Source: Sphingobacteriales bacterium
Lineage (GTDB): Bacteria > Bacteroidota > Bacteroidia > Chitinophagales > JADIYW01
Length of the DNA stretch: 64,000 nt
Reading direction: 5' to 3'
Assembly: GCA_016719635.1 (NCBI GenBank)
Contig: JADJYT010000001.1
Coordinates: 372,001 to 436,000, forward strand
A program made the position numbers and the translations under genes. The notes under the pieces were generated by a model. It searched no databases. It had not been told where the DNA came from and saw only the letters and a list, made by a program, of their open reading frames with translations. Shown here one piece after another: positions 8,099 through 16,041 of the stretch. Positions within the stretch are counted from its first letter, which is position 1. Every line of letters starts with the position of its first letter.

Positions 8099-10330
8099 AT
8101 GAGTCTGGAACGAATAAAATTCAATCATAAATATTTTTTCAATAAGTGGCTGATGATTGCCGCCTTTTATCTGTTTTTTCAAAATTCTGCTGCTCAAACC
8201 TTTCAGCGGTTTGATTATCTGTCTGTCACCCAAAACACTAAACAGCTGCGTCATCCATGGACCGGCGGTGTGAACAGCGTTCAGTTTGCGAAAGCGGATG
8301 TCAATCACGACGGTAAAAAGGATCTGTTCCTCTATGATAAATCCAGCAGCCGTATCTGTGTTTTTACAGCGCAGTCCATGAATTCCACCCAATATGTTTT
8401 CAATGCGGGTTATGCAACCATCTTTCCGGAAGTGAACGGCTGGATGGTTTTGAAGGATTACAACTGTGACGGTATCGAAGATTTTTTCACCTACCAGGCA
8501 CCGGGAAACATAAAAGTATATACAGGTTATTATTTAAACGACACCCTGCGGTTTCGCTTACAGCAAAACGGATTTTTCTATTTCGGTTCCGGCATATTCA
8601 TAAATGTTTATTGTTCTGAAGTCATAAAACCCACTATTGACGATTTCAATAAAGATGGTGACCTGGATGTCGTTTCGTTCAATGTATCCGGAAACCGTCT
8701 AATCTATTACGAAAACCAGCAGAAAGAATTAGGATTATCGTGTGACAGTTTATACTTCAACAAATCAGACAACTGTTGGGGTAATGTATTTGACACGTTC
8801 TCATCATCCTATGCATTAAGGGATACCTGCTCTTTTAAATTTAACAGAATCGGAAACAGCAACGAAGTGATGCATACAGGATCCTATCTTGAATCAATGG
8901 ATGTGGACAATAACGGTGTAACAGACATATTAATCGGAAGTGTAGGACTCAACAATATGAACCTGTTATATAATAATGGTACAACCATTTATGCCAGCGT
9001 ACTGAAGCAGGACAGCCATTATCCGGGCTATGACGTTCCATTTAATACAAGTTCCTTTGCCGCCCCTGTATTTCTTGATGTCGATAATGACGGTAATACA
9101 GATTTACTGGTTTCCACGTATGATGAAGGCGCTGCAAATATAGAAAACATCTGGTATTACAAAAATATACGGAGTGATTCGGTGGACTTACGTTTCCAGC
9201 AGAAAGACTTCATTCTGAATGAGATGATTGATGTTGGTGAAAATTCAAACCCCTGTTTTATGGATGTTGACGGCGATGGGCTGACAGATATATTACTGGG
9301 CAACGGCGGCTATAAAGATTATGTCAATGCAGCCGTGTATAAACTTCATTATTATAAAAACACCGGTTCTTCCGCCTATCCGGCCTTTACACTGCTGAAT
9401 GATGATTTCTTAAATATCAGCACCTTCGGCGTACAGGAAATCAAACCTGCATCCGGTGATATCGATAATGACGGAGACACTGACCTTGTGATTGGATTAT
9501 CTACCGGCGATCTGATCTATTGGGAAAATACGGCATCTGCAGGCAATCCACCCAATTTGGTTTTCAAAGGCAATTTGAAAGACGCTTTGAATGCCGCCAT
9601 CAATATCGGTGCGTATGCCGCACCATGTATCGTAGACTTAAACAGAGATGGCAAAACAGATCTAATCATTGGCGAACGAAACGGCAATATCAATTATTAC
9701 AGCGGCAGTGAGGCAGGAAGCATAAAATTTATTTTTTTGACTGACTCGCTTGGGAAAATAAGAATAAAAACCGGCAGCAGCCAGTTTGGGTTTACACATC
9801 CTTCGATTGCCGATATCAATAATGACGGAAAATATGATTTGATTTTAGGCACCAATTTAAGCGGTCTGCAATTTTATGATAACATTGAAGACAACCTTTC
9901 AGATACTTTCCGCTTTACCTCCATTGTTGTTCAGGATAAACTGGGACTAAGAACAACCGCCGCTTTAGCTGATATAACCCTTGACGGAAAAATTGAGATG
10001 CTTACCGGAAACAGTTCTGGCGGCTTAATCATCTTCAGCGGGGATCCACCACCTTTCCAACCCGTTTATGTAAAAAACAATACGGCAATGAACATTCCGT
10101 TCAGTGTTTTTCCGAATCCTGCAAACAATCAGTTTCATATTACCGTGCCGGACAGGGAGTTTGCTGTAAAAGTGCAGTTTTTCGATATACTCGGGCAACA
10201 GGTTTACGCTGCGGATGTTAAAGAAGATTATTTTGTAATTAATACGGCCAGCCTTTCAGAAGGCATGTACCTGCTTAGAATTTCCGATGGTGCAAAACAA
10301 GGCATCCAAAAAGTATTGGTTGTGCATTAA
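8099..10330 (+). CDS. Secreted FG-GAP/VCBS-repeat protein with T9SS sorting domain
   Basis: A 743-residue protein with an N-terminal signal sequence that has a long charged n-region (cleavage near NSAAQ, residue about 33). About ten FG-GAP/VCBS repeats follow, each with a calcium-binding-like loop: DVNHDGKKD, DFNKDGDLD, DVDNNGVTD, DVDNDGNTD, DVDGDGLTD, DIDNDGDTD, DLNRDGKTD, DINNDGKYD. These fold as an integrin-like beta propeller. The last 75 residues (FSVFPNPANNQFHIT to GMYLLRISDG and KVLVVH) form a type A Por secretion C-terminal domain, so the protein should leave the cell through the T9SS and be attached to the surface or released. Adhesion is the usual guess for such proteins; there is no direct evidence here. 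The gene ends at a bidirectional terminator. Confidence 0.88.
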   Translation: MSLERIKFNHKYFFNKWLMIAAFYLFFQNSAAQTFQRFDYLSVTQNTKQLRHPWTGGVNSVQFAKADVNHDGKKDLFLYDKSSSRICVFTAQSMNSTQYVFNAGYATIFPEVNGWMVLKDYNCDGIEDFFTYQAPGNIKVYTGYYLNDTLRFRLQQNGFFYFGSGIFINVYCSEVIKPTIDDFNKDGDLDVVSFNVSGNRLIYYENQQKELGLSCDSLYFNKSDNCWGNVFDTFSSSYALRDTCSFKFNRIGNSNEVMHTGSYLESMDVDNNGVTDILIGSVGLNNMNLLYNNGTTIYASVLKQDSHYPGYDVPFNTSSFAAPVFLDVDNDGNTDLLVSTYDEGAANIENIWYYKNIRSDSVDLRFQQKDFILNEMIDVGENSNPCFMDVDGDGLTDILLGNGGYKDYVNAAVYKLHYYKNTGSSAYPAFTLLNDDFLNISTFGVQEIKPASGDIDNDGDTDLVIGLSTGDLIYWENTASAGNPPNLVFKGNLKDALNAAINIGAYAAPCIVDLNRDGKTDLIIGERNGNINYYSGSEAGSIKFIFLTDSLGKIRIKTGSSQFGFTHPSIADINNDGKYDLILGTNLSGLQFYDNIEDNLSDTFRFTSIVVQDKLGLRTTAALADITLDGKIEMLTGNSSGGLIIFSGDPPPFQPVYVKNNTAMNIPFSVFPNPANNQFHITVPDREFAVKVQFFDILGQQVYAADVKEDYFVINTASLSEGMYLLRISDGAKQGIQKVLVVH

Positions 10331-10331
10331 T

Positions 10332-10362
10332 AAAAAAGGGATTCAATATGAATCCCTTTTTT
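10332..10362. terminator. Bidirectional terminator between the FG-GAP and OmpA genes
   Basis: A perfect 13-base inverted repeat (10332-10344 and 10350-10362) with a five-base AATAT loop. It starts with six A and ends with six T, so it gives a GGGATTC hairpin with a U-tract in both directions. It sits between two convergent genes and serves both. Confidence 0.9.
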
Positions 10363-10382
10363 ATTAAAAATTTGGTATCCTA

Positions 10383-12293
10383 CTACATCTTGATAATCTT
10401 CACTTCGGTTCTTCGGTTGTTTTGGTGGCAGTCGCAATCGCCTTTTGAATCTGTAGGACAACCTGCCACGCCTGTGCAATCCTGCAGCAACTTGCTCTCG
10501 CCAAATCCGACTGCTGTCATTCTGGACTTATCGATACCGTGTTTAATCAGATAATCCACCGCACTTTCCGCACGGCACTGAGAAAGCTTCAGGTTGTATT
10601 CATTTGTTCCGCGTTGATCCGTATGAGAAGACAACTCTATGGTCATATTTTTATACTGCTTCATGATATCCACCAAATGATCGAGTTCTTTGGATGCATC
10701 ATTTCGGATATTACATTTATCGAAATCATAGTAGATGTTGCGCAGTACAAAGGTTTTCCCAACTTCCAGCTGTTCTACACATAATTTCAGTTTGACATAC
10801 AAGGTTCTGTTTCTGTCCAGTCCTTTGGTGGTGATGCCTTCAATATTGGAATAGTAACCATCCTTGCTGCCTACCACGCTGTAATCCGTGTTGGCATCGA
10901 GATGAAAAGAGAACTTACCGCTGGCATCAGACGTAGCTTTTTCTATTTTTCCGGTTTCCTTATTCGTCAGTTCCACTTCCACTCCGGCCATTGGTTTATC
11001 TTTCTTATCACATTCAACCGTTATACCGTCCAGAATGAATCCGGGATCTTCATAGAACAGTTCTTTGTAAATATTACCTTTCTTTTCGAATTCCGTTTTA
11101 CTGACACTTTCAGAGGTTGTTTTAATGCCATATCTGTCGCCTGTCAAAGCGTAAACATTGGGAGCCATGTCTTCAAATGTCACCTTTCCGTCTTTGCCTG
11201 TCTTTTTAGTCCCTATTACTGTTCCATTGGCATCTGCCAGGGTTACGTCCACTTCATTTACCGGCATGCCCGTAAATTTATCTTTCACTGTAACAATGAT
11301 GCTCTTATTCATCTCCCGTTTAACAGGAGCTTTCTTCGATACGGATGTCTTCTCTACACGAAAGACCAGACCTGCATTCAATGCGAGATGGTTGATATTT
11401 AATTTCTTAACGGGATAAGCATTTAAAGGAGTAGACGACGAAAAGTATTGAAATGGAATTAAATTGCCTGAACTATTCACAAAATCCTCTGGACGCAGGT
11501 AATTCAGTTTATAATCCGCGTCTGTTTTAACTGCATTATTGCTGACAAATGAATGAATATAGTCCATTCCGGCAGTTACCCCTACGTTTTTATGAAACCA
11601 GTAATTGACATACAATCCGACTTTTAAGCCTGCTGCATTTACGCCTTTATTATAGTCATATTCTAAGATTGTCTTGCGAGGATCCTGTTCATTACCGGTC
11701 AGTTTTCTGCTTAACGAATCAATTCCTACATTTAACGAACCCATTTTCAAATGACTTAAACCCACACGCATATTCAAATCTACATCCACCTTATCGCTGG
11801 TATAAAGTTTTGCGCTCGGTCCGATACCTACGAATATCAACTGTTGATTTTTCCGGTTGCTCTCTACCAGTTTGGTAGGCGGATTCTCAGTGGCTGTTGA
11901 AGTAATGAAATTGGTCAATACTGCCGGTGCGACATAATTGATCCTGTTATTAAAATAATCTATGTCTACACCGAAGCCAATATTCTTGTGAAAGTAAAAA
12001 TCAAAATTAGCGCCGCCATAGCCGCCCCATTTCGATTTTAAGAAATCCTGCCTGTCATCCGAACGGGTAATGTTCTTTATAATAAAACTATCCAGAATGG
12101 TTACATTATGGACATCCAGGGTAAAAGGATAAGATTTAAAATTGGTTCCGGCACCTCCTTTTACACGTCCCTGAAATTTGAAATAGTGTTTTTTAATAAT
12201 TGAATCCGTTGTTTCGTTTTGAGCAACAGAAATGCTATTAAAAAGTAATAACAGGATACTTAGTAATATGCTTGTTTTTTTAGTGGTATTCAT
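10383..12293 (-). CDS. OmpA-family outer-membrane protein with beta-barrel and carboxypeptidase-regulatory-like repeats
   Basis: A 636-residue protein: signal peptide (cleavage near ISVAQ, residue 25), an N-terminal barrel-like region (about 30-310, alternating hydrophobic strands), and two carboxypeptidase-regulatory/CNA-B-like beta sandwiches (about 330-410 and 420-500; VTVKDKFTGMPVNEVDVTL and GVEVELTNKETGKIEKATSD). A C-terminal OmpA domain (about 520-636) carries IYYDFDKCNIR, SSHTDQRGTNEYN and NNRRTEVKI. It probably ties the outer membrane to peptidoglycan. The OmpA domain has extra cysteines (CTGVAGC, CDCHQ) that may form disulfides. A -7 box TAAATTTG lies 20 bases upstream of the ATG, and the shared terminator at 10332-10362 closes the unit. 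Confidence 0.87.
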   Translation of the reverse strand: MNTTKKTSILLSILLLLFNSISVAQNETTDSIIKKHYFKFQGRVKGGAGTNFKSYPFTLDVHNVTILDSFIIKNITRSDDRQDFLKSKWGGYGGANFDFYFHKNIGFGVDIDYFNNRINYVAPAVLTNFITSTATENPPTKLVESNRKNQQLIFVGIGPSAKLYTSDKVDVDLNMRVGLSHLKMGSLNVGIDSLSRKLTGNEQDPRKTILEYDYNKGVNAAGLKVGLYVNYWFHKNVGVTAGMDYIHSFVSNNAVKTDADYKLNYLRPEDFVNSSGNLIPFQYFSSSTPLNAYPVKKLNINHLALNAGLVFRVEKTSVSKKAPVKREMNKSIIVTVKDKFTGMPVNEVDVTLADANGTVIGTKKTGKDGKVTFEDMAPNVYALTGDRYGIKTTSESVSKTEFEKKGNIYKELFYEDPGFILDGITVECDKKDKPMAGVEVELTNKETGKIEKATSDASGKFSFHLDANTDYSVVGSKDGYYSNIEGITTKGLDRNRTLYVKLKLCVEQLEVGKTFVLRNIYYDFDKCNIRNDASKELDHLVDIMKQYKNMTIELSSHTDQRGTNEYNLKLSQCRAESAVDYLIKHGIDKSRMTAVGFGESKLLQDCTGVAGCPTDSKGDCDCHQNNRRTEVKIIKM

Positions 12294-12312
12294 AGTGTTT
12301 AAATTTATGGTT

Positions 12313-12320
12313 CAAATTTA
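12313..12320 (-). promoter_or_regulatory. -7 promoter box of the OmpA gene at 10383-12293
   Basis: The minus strand reads TAAATTTG, an exact TAnnTTTG match, 20 bases before the ATG at 12293. No convincing -33 box is visible. Confidence 0.5.
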
Positions 12321-12394
12321 TACCATATACTATACACTTGCCATGATATTTATCATTCGGTGTTCATAAGTGAGAATTCGGGAAATGGAGACAT

Positions 12395-12420
12395 AAAAAA
12401 GGCTGAACTTTCGTTCAGCC
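12395..12420 (-). terminator. Terminator of tRNA-Cys
   Basis: Directly after the CCA end on the minus strand comes an eight-base-pair hairpin (GGCTGAAC and GTTCAGCC) closed by a GAAA tetraloop and followed by six T. There is no spacer between the mature 3' end and the stem, so the tRNA precursor has almost no trailer other than the terminator. Confidence 0.9.
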
Positions 12421-12494
12421 TGGAGGTCGATGGCGGATTCGAACCGCCGTACGAGCTTTTGCAGAGCTCTGCCTAGCCTCTCGGCCAACCGACC
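12421..12494 (-). tRNA. tRNA-Cys (anticodon GCA)
   Basis: The minus strand folds into a full 74-base cloverleaf with an encoded CCA. The acceptor stem is GGTCGGT with ATCGACC (one G-T pair). The D stem is GCC/GGC, the anticodon stem GAGCT/AGCTC with loop CTGCAAA (anticodon GCA, Cys), and the T arm GGCGG-TTCGAAT-CCGCC. The discriminator base is U, the usual Cys identity element. It is a single tRNA gene with its own terminator, flanked by an OmpA gene and folB. Confidence 0.96.
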
Positions 12495-12610
12495 ATTTTT
12501 GTGGAATGCAAATCTACATTATTTTATCTAAATACAAAATTATTCGATGTTTTTAGTCAAAGTTTGAAGCTGTATTTTATTTTTTATTGAATTATTGGCA
12601 TAATAACTCC

Positions 12611-12979
12611 TTATTCTTCCAGCTCCACCACACTCGCGTAGACTTTGCCACCCAGAGGTGGATGTAGTTTTCGGATTTTGACTCTTATAATATCATCAAT
12701 AGACACAAACAGACGAACATCATTCATTATTCTTCTCGCAATATGTTCGATCAACTGTACCGGAACCTGCATATTTTTTTCTACCACAAGATAAATCCTT
12801 TCATAATTTACGGTTCCGTTTAAATCATCGCGCCATTGTGCACCTTCCGTACAGGCATATACCTGCACATCTACCACATATTTACCACCTATCTTACGCT
12901 CTTCCTCATACACCCCGTGGTACGCATAAAATTCCATACCTTCCAGTCCTATCCATGCTTTTTTTTGCATATCTTGCAT
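12611..12979 (-). CDS. folB: Dihydroneopterin aldolase
   Basis: About 122 residues. FolB converts 7,8-dihydroneopterin to 6-hydroxymethyl-dihydropterin and glycolaldehyde in folate synthesis. The family pattern is clear: LEGMEFYAYHGVYEEERKIG near the N-terminus (Tyr and Glu of the active site), TVNYERIY, LIEHIARRI, and the end VKIRKLHPPLGGKVYASVVE, with the lysine and the HPP motif. The frame is open up to a TTG at 12988, but that codon overlaps a -7 box (12986-12993). I therefore place the start at ATG 12979, or possibly ATG 12970. The length matches the family. It diverges from the acyl-CoA dehydrogenase gene. Confidence 0.92.
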   Translation of the reverse strand: MQDMQKKAWIGLEGMEFYAYHGVYEEERKIGGKYVVDVQVYACTEGAQWRDDLNGTVNYERIYLVVEKNMQVPVQLIEHIARRIMNDVRLFVSIDDIIRVKIRKLHPPLGGKVYASVVELEE

Positions 12980-12985
12980 TTGGTA

Positions 12986-12993
12986 CAAACCTA
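12986..12993 (-). promoter_or_regulatory. -7 promoter box of folB
   Basis: The minus strand reads TAGGTTTG, an exact TAnnTTTG match, six bases before the ATG at 12979 and fifteen before the ATG at 12970. It rules out the TTG at 12988 as the start. Confidence 0.5.
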
Positions 12994-13021
12994 ACTTTTT
13001 TTAAACAAATAAAATACTATT

Positions 13022-14209
13022 ATGTCTAACCGATATGCATCTTCTTACCGCGGATTCGATTATCTGCTCCTGGATGCACAACTGACTGACGAACAAAGAA
13101 TAATACGCGACAGCATCCGCAGCTGGGTGAATACTTCCGTCATACCCATCATTGAAGACTGTGCCGAACACAATCGTTTCCCCAAAGAACTGGTGAAAGA
13201 ACTCGGACAAATCGGTGCATTGGGGCCGCACATTCCAACCGAATACGGTGGCAGCGGATTAGACCTTATCTCCTATGGATTGATCATGCAGGAACTGGAA
13301 CGCGGCGACAGCGGCATCCGTAGCTGCGCAAGTGTACAAAGTTCTTTAGTAATGTATCCCATTTGGAAATTCGGCACTGAAACACAGAAACAAAAATTTC
13401 TTCCGTTGTTGGCGAAAGGCGAATACCTGGGCAGTTTCGGACTGACCGAACCCAATCACGGTTCTGACCCATCGAGTATGGAAACACGCCTCATTCAAAA
13501 AAACGGCAAATACCTGCTCAACGGCGCCAAGATGTGGATTACCAATTCTCCTCTTTGTGATTTAGCAGTGGTATGGGCAAAAAATGAAAACGGGCACGTT
13601 GTTGGCTGCATAGTGGAACGTGGTATGAAAGGCTTCTCCACTCCTGAAATAAAGGGTAAATGGAGCCTTCGTGCTTCCATCACCGGTGAATTGATTTTTG
13701 AAGACGTGGAAATTCCGGAAGAAAATATATTGCCACTGGCAAAGGGGCTGAAAGCACCGCTATCCTGTCTTTCATCCGCGCGATATGGCATCGGCTGGGG
13801 TGTGCTGGGTGCTGCCATGGACTGCCTGCACCATGCCCTGGAATACAGCAAGGAACGTATGCAGTTCGGTAAACCGCTTGCAGCTTTCCAGTTGACACAA
13901 AAGAAACTGGCGGAAATGCTGACCGATATCACCAAGTCACAGTTGCTGGCATATCAGGTAGGCACCCTTAACAATGAAGGAAAAGCCACTCCGGCACATA
14001 TATCTATGCTGAAACGCAACAATGTGGAAATGGCGTTGCGCATTGCCCGCGACTGTCGCCAGATCTGCGGTGGAATGGGCATTACCGGCGACTTTCCGTT
14101 TATGCGCCATGCCATGAACCTGGAAAGCGTCATCACCTACGAAGGCACCCACGAAGTACACCTGCTGATAATCGGTATGGATATAACAGGAATAAATGCG
14201 TTTGGTTAA
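13022..14209 (+). CDS. gcdH: Acyl-CoA dehydrogenase, glutaryl-CoA dehydrogenase type
   Basis: 395 residues with the full acyl-CoA dehydrogenase layout: N-terminal helical domain (LTDEQRIIRDSIRSWV), middle beta domain (SFGLTEPNHGSDPSSMETR, the FAD/substrate motif, and GAKMWITNSPLCDLAVVWA), and C-terminal helical domain. The catalytic glutamate is in TYEGTHEVHLLIIG (about residue 374). That position and the CASVQSSLVMYPIWKFG and SARYGIGWG blocks are typical of glutaryl-CoA dehydrogenase, which oxidises and decarboxylates glutaryl-CoA to crotonyl-CoA in lysine and tryptophan breakdown. FAD is the cofactor and electrons go to ETF. An enoyl-CoA hydratase-family gene is 11 kb away, not in the same operon. 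Confidence 0.9.
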   Translation: MSNRYASSYRGFDYLLLDAQLTDEQRIIRDSIRSWVNTSVIPIIEDCAEHNRFPKELVKELGQIGALGPHIPTEYGGSGLDLISYGLIMQELERGDSGIRSCASVQSSLVMYPIWKFGTETQKQKFLPLLAKGEYLGSFGLTEPNHGSDPSSMETRLIQKNGKYLLNGAKMWITNSPLCDLAVVWAKNENGHVVGCIVERGMKGFSTPEIKGKWSLRASITGELIFEDVEIPEENILPLAKGLKAPLSCLSSARYGIGWGVLGAAMDCLHHALEYSKERMQFGKPLAAFQLTQKKLAEMLTDITKSQLLAYQVGTLNNEGKATPAHISMLKRNNVEMALRIARDCRQICGGMGITGDFPFMRHAMNLESVITYEGTHEVHLLIIGMDITGINAFG

Positions 14210-14359
14210 AATATAGGATTATCGAAGATAAATATCTCAAAGGTGCAAAAAATTATCATCGCCTTAACTGAAACTAACTGGCTGATGAAAAATAGATTGA
14301 TAAAATTGAAATCTGAAATCCCAATTCTATAGCAAGTTTTCTCCTCGTTTCTCGTCGAA

Positions 14360-14374
14360 AGCACACGGTGTGCT
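14360..14374. repeat. 15-base palindrome in the gap between convergent genes
   Basis: AGCACAC, one G, then GTGTGCT: perfect seven-base arms with a one-base centre. It lies in a 230-base gap between two convergent genes, where a promoter operator is not expected. No T-tract follows, so it is not a standard terminator. The same gap holds two copies of AAATCTGAAATC (14309-14320 and 14398-14409). Confidence 0.6.
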
Positions 14375-14439
14375 GTGAGTTACCCTGTGTAAAAGCCAAA
14401 TCTGAAATCATGCATCTCAAATCCCACTTCTCAATACGT

Positions 14440-15678
14440 TCAAAAATTCACCACACTGATAGGATCCAGCGTAAAATCAGCGCCGTAGCTATACTGGATG
14501 ATCCTATTGCTTCCAACGGCGATTAGATGCGACGCCAGCGGAATGACATCGGTAACATCATCCGGATAGGTATTTTTGAGAATCAAAGCAGCCGGATTTG
14601 CCGCATCAAATACGTTTAATCCTCCCGAGCCGGTACACACATACAATGTGTTGTTACGCACGCCCAATCCGTATGGCTGATTCAATAAATAGGTGGAAGT
14701 GAGCGACGGATGTTCTATATCTGAAATGTCAATCACATTTACCTGGTCTTCAATAGCACCGCAGGAATTGCCGCCTCTGACAGTAATGTAAGCTGTATTA
14801 TTGTCTACCACGACCGGATCGCAGGCAGTGGCATGTGAGAAGGAGGAAACGAAAAACGGATTGAACGCATCGGAGGCATTGATGACATACATACCATTCG
14901 TGGACCCTACAAACAGGAATTCTCGTTGTTTGAACAAGGTTTCAAATGCCCCGCCTCCCAGCCAATCCGTCATATAGACGTTTTTGTCAAAGACGGTATT
15001 CTCAGGATCACTGATATCAAATACATTCAACTGATAAGACTCCAGACCATATAAGGCGTTGCTGTTGATTTGAAAACGAGCATAAGAGCCTCCTGTACCG
15101 ACAGCGCCTCCGGTGTTGCTTTGCAGATCAGCAAAGGCGGCTTCCATCAGAATACGTACATCGTATTTCGGACGGTCTCTGGTTTCCAGACGATAACCGA
15201 CCACTATTTCCGTTGAATCTGCCGCTTCCAGATAGTCGTAAAACTCAGCGGTTTGCGGATAAGACGGATAAAAGGAAAATGCATGTTCGACAGTTTTAAC
15301 CAAACGGATGGCATGGATATCGGAGATATCAAATACCAGCAAATCCACAAAATTATCGGCATAGAGGTAATTGCCTTTAACAGCGATATCATGTACACCC
15401 TCGAGGTTGATGAATGCTATATTTAGCGGACTGGCGGGTGTATGATTATCAAAGATATGTACGCCAGATTCCTGTGCGATGTAAAACAGCAGATGAGAGG
15501 TCACATATATTTTACCGTCGGATTGCGTCAGCCTGGCACCTGACACAGAAACCCTGCTGCGGATATCGGATATCTTCTTGACTACCGGCACTGCAAATAC
15601 GGCTTTTTCGGTTTCCTTCCTACAGCTAACGATAAGGCCAATAAATAAAATGAGAACGAAATACTGAAGTGTTTTCAT
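14440..15678 (-). CDS. LVIVD-repeat lipoprotein
   Basis: 412 residues with a lipoprotein signal (LIGLIVSC, lipidated Cys19). The mature part is a string of LVIVD-type repeats, predicted to form a beta propeller. The units repeat the theme VFDISD: LLVFDISDIHAIRLVKTV, LNVFDISDPENTVF, MYVINASDAFNPFFVSSF, VNVIDISDIEHPSLTSTY, LNVFDAANPAALILKNTY. LVIVD proteins are surface or periplasmic proteins of unknown role, probably binding partners. The gene is monocistronic and reads away from dnaB; the 360-base region upstream is shared with dnaB. Confidence 0.87.
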   Translation of the reverse strand: MKTLQYFVLILFIGLIVSCRKETEKAVFAVPVVKKISDIRSRVSVSGARLTQSDGKIYVTSHLLFYIAQESGVHIFDNHTPASPLNIAFINLEGVHDIAVKGNYLYADNFVDLLVFDISDIHAIRLVKTVEHAFSFYPSYPQTAEFYDYLEAADSTEIVVGYRLETRDRPKYDVRILMEAAFADLQSNTGGAVGTGGSYARFQINSNALYGLESYQLNVFDISDPENTVFDKNVYMTDWLGGGAFETLFKQREFLFVGSTNGMYVINASDAFNPFFVSSFSHATACDPVVVDNNTAYITVRGGNSCGAIEDQVNVIDISDIEHPSLTSTYLLNQPYGLGVRNNTLYVCTGSGGLNVFDAANPAALILKNTYPDDVTDVIPLASHLIAVGSNRIIQYSYGADFTLDPISVVNF

Positions 15679-15763
15679 CTGAGTTGAATATGTATCTTAA
15701 AGTTACACAAATTCATTGAATTCAGGATCAAACAGGTGTTTTTATTCCTTATTTTTCAATATA

Positions 15764-15806
15764 CCAGACCAGTCCGACAGGTCTGTCTGTTAGGATGGAC
15801 GTCTGG
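15764..15806. repeat. Nested inverted repeat
   Basis: The outer arms are CCAGAC...GTCC (15764-15775, with a two-base bulge) and GGACGTCTGG (15797-15806). The inner arms are a perfect GACAG-GT-CTGTC (15776-15787). The structure is GC-richer than its surroundings and has no T-tract, so it is either a REP-like element or a structured regulatory site rather than a terminator. Confidence 0.55.
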
Positions 15807-15829
15807 AGAAAGCATCTTAATTACAATAG

Positions 15830-15964
15830 TTTTACACATTTTTTCCACCTGTTTATACACTAAAATATGGCACTTGTACACGAAATATGGCTATTGATCC
15901 ACAGTATTATTTCATAATATCTTCTAACTGTCTATTTATCAAAACAGAAACATTTTGTTCCACG
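15830..15964 (+). promoter_or_regulatory. Cluster of DnaA-box-like sites upstream of dnaB
   Basis: Six same-strand 9-mers resemble the DnaA box TTATNCACA: TTTTACACA (15830), TTTTCCACC (15841), TTATACACT (15853), TTGTACACG (15874), TGATCCACA (15895) and TGTTCCACG (15956). Three have a single mismatch and the others two or more. The CAC cores of the first five are spaced 11, 12, 21 and 21 bases, close to whole helical turns. Two of the sites sit in a direct repeat that starts AAATATGGC (15863 and 15883) and continues with two variable bases and TTG. This could be a replication origin element or a DnaA-controlled dnaB promoter. Confidence 0.45.
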
Positions 15965-16041
15965 ATTAGGAAATAATTAACATCCTAAAGTTGACTATTC
16001 CTGAAATAACATCGAACTTAAAATTGTATTTTCGTTTCCCC

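Larger units (their letters stand above)
15679..16041. other. Intergenic region between the LVIVD gene and dnaB
   Basis: This 363-base gap holds no supported gene. It contains a nested hairpin at 15764-15806, then a row of DnaA-box-like sites at 15830-15964 with a 20-21 base direct repeat, and AT-rich tracts (for example 15904-15925). Divergent promoters for dnaB and the LVIVD gene must also lie here, but I see no exact TAnnTTTG box. Confidence 0.6.

Noticed and set aside
10902..11402. 166-residue frame on the plus strand
   Set aside because: Antisense to the OmpA gene; composition rich in Phe, Cys and His, as in frames opposite real genes.
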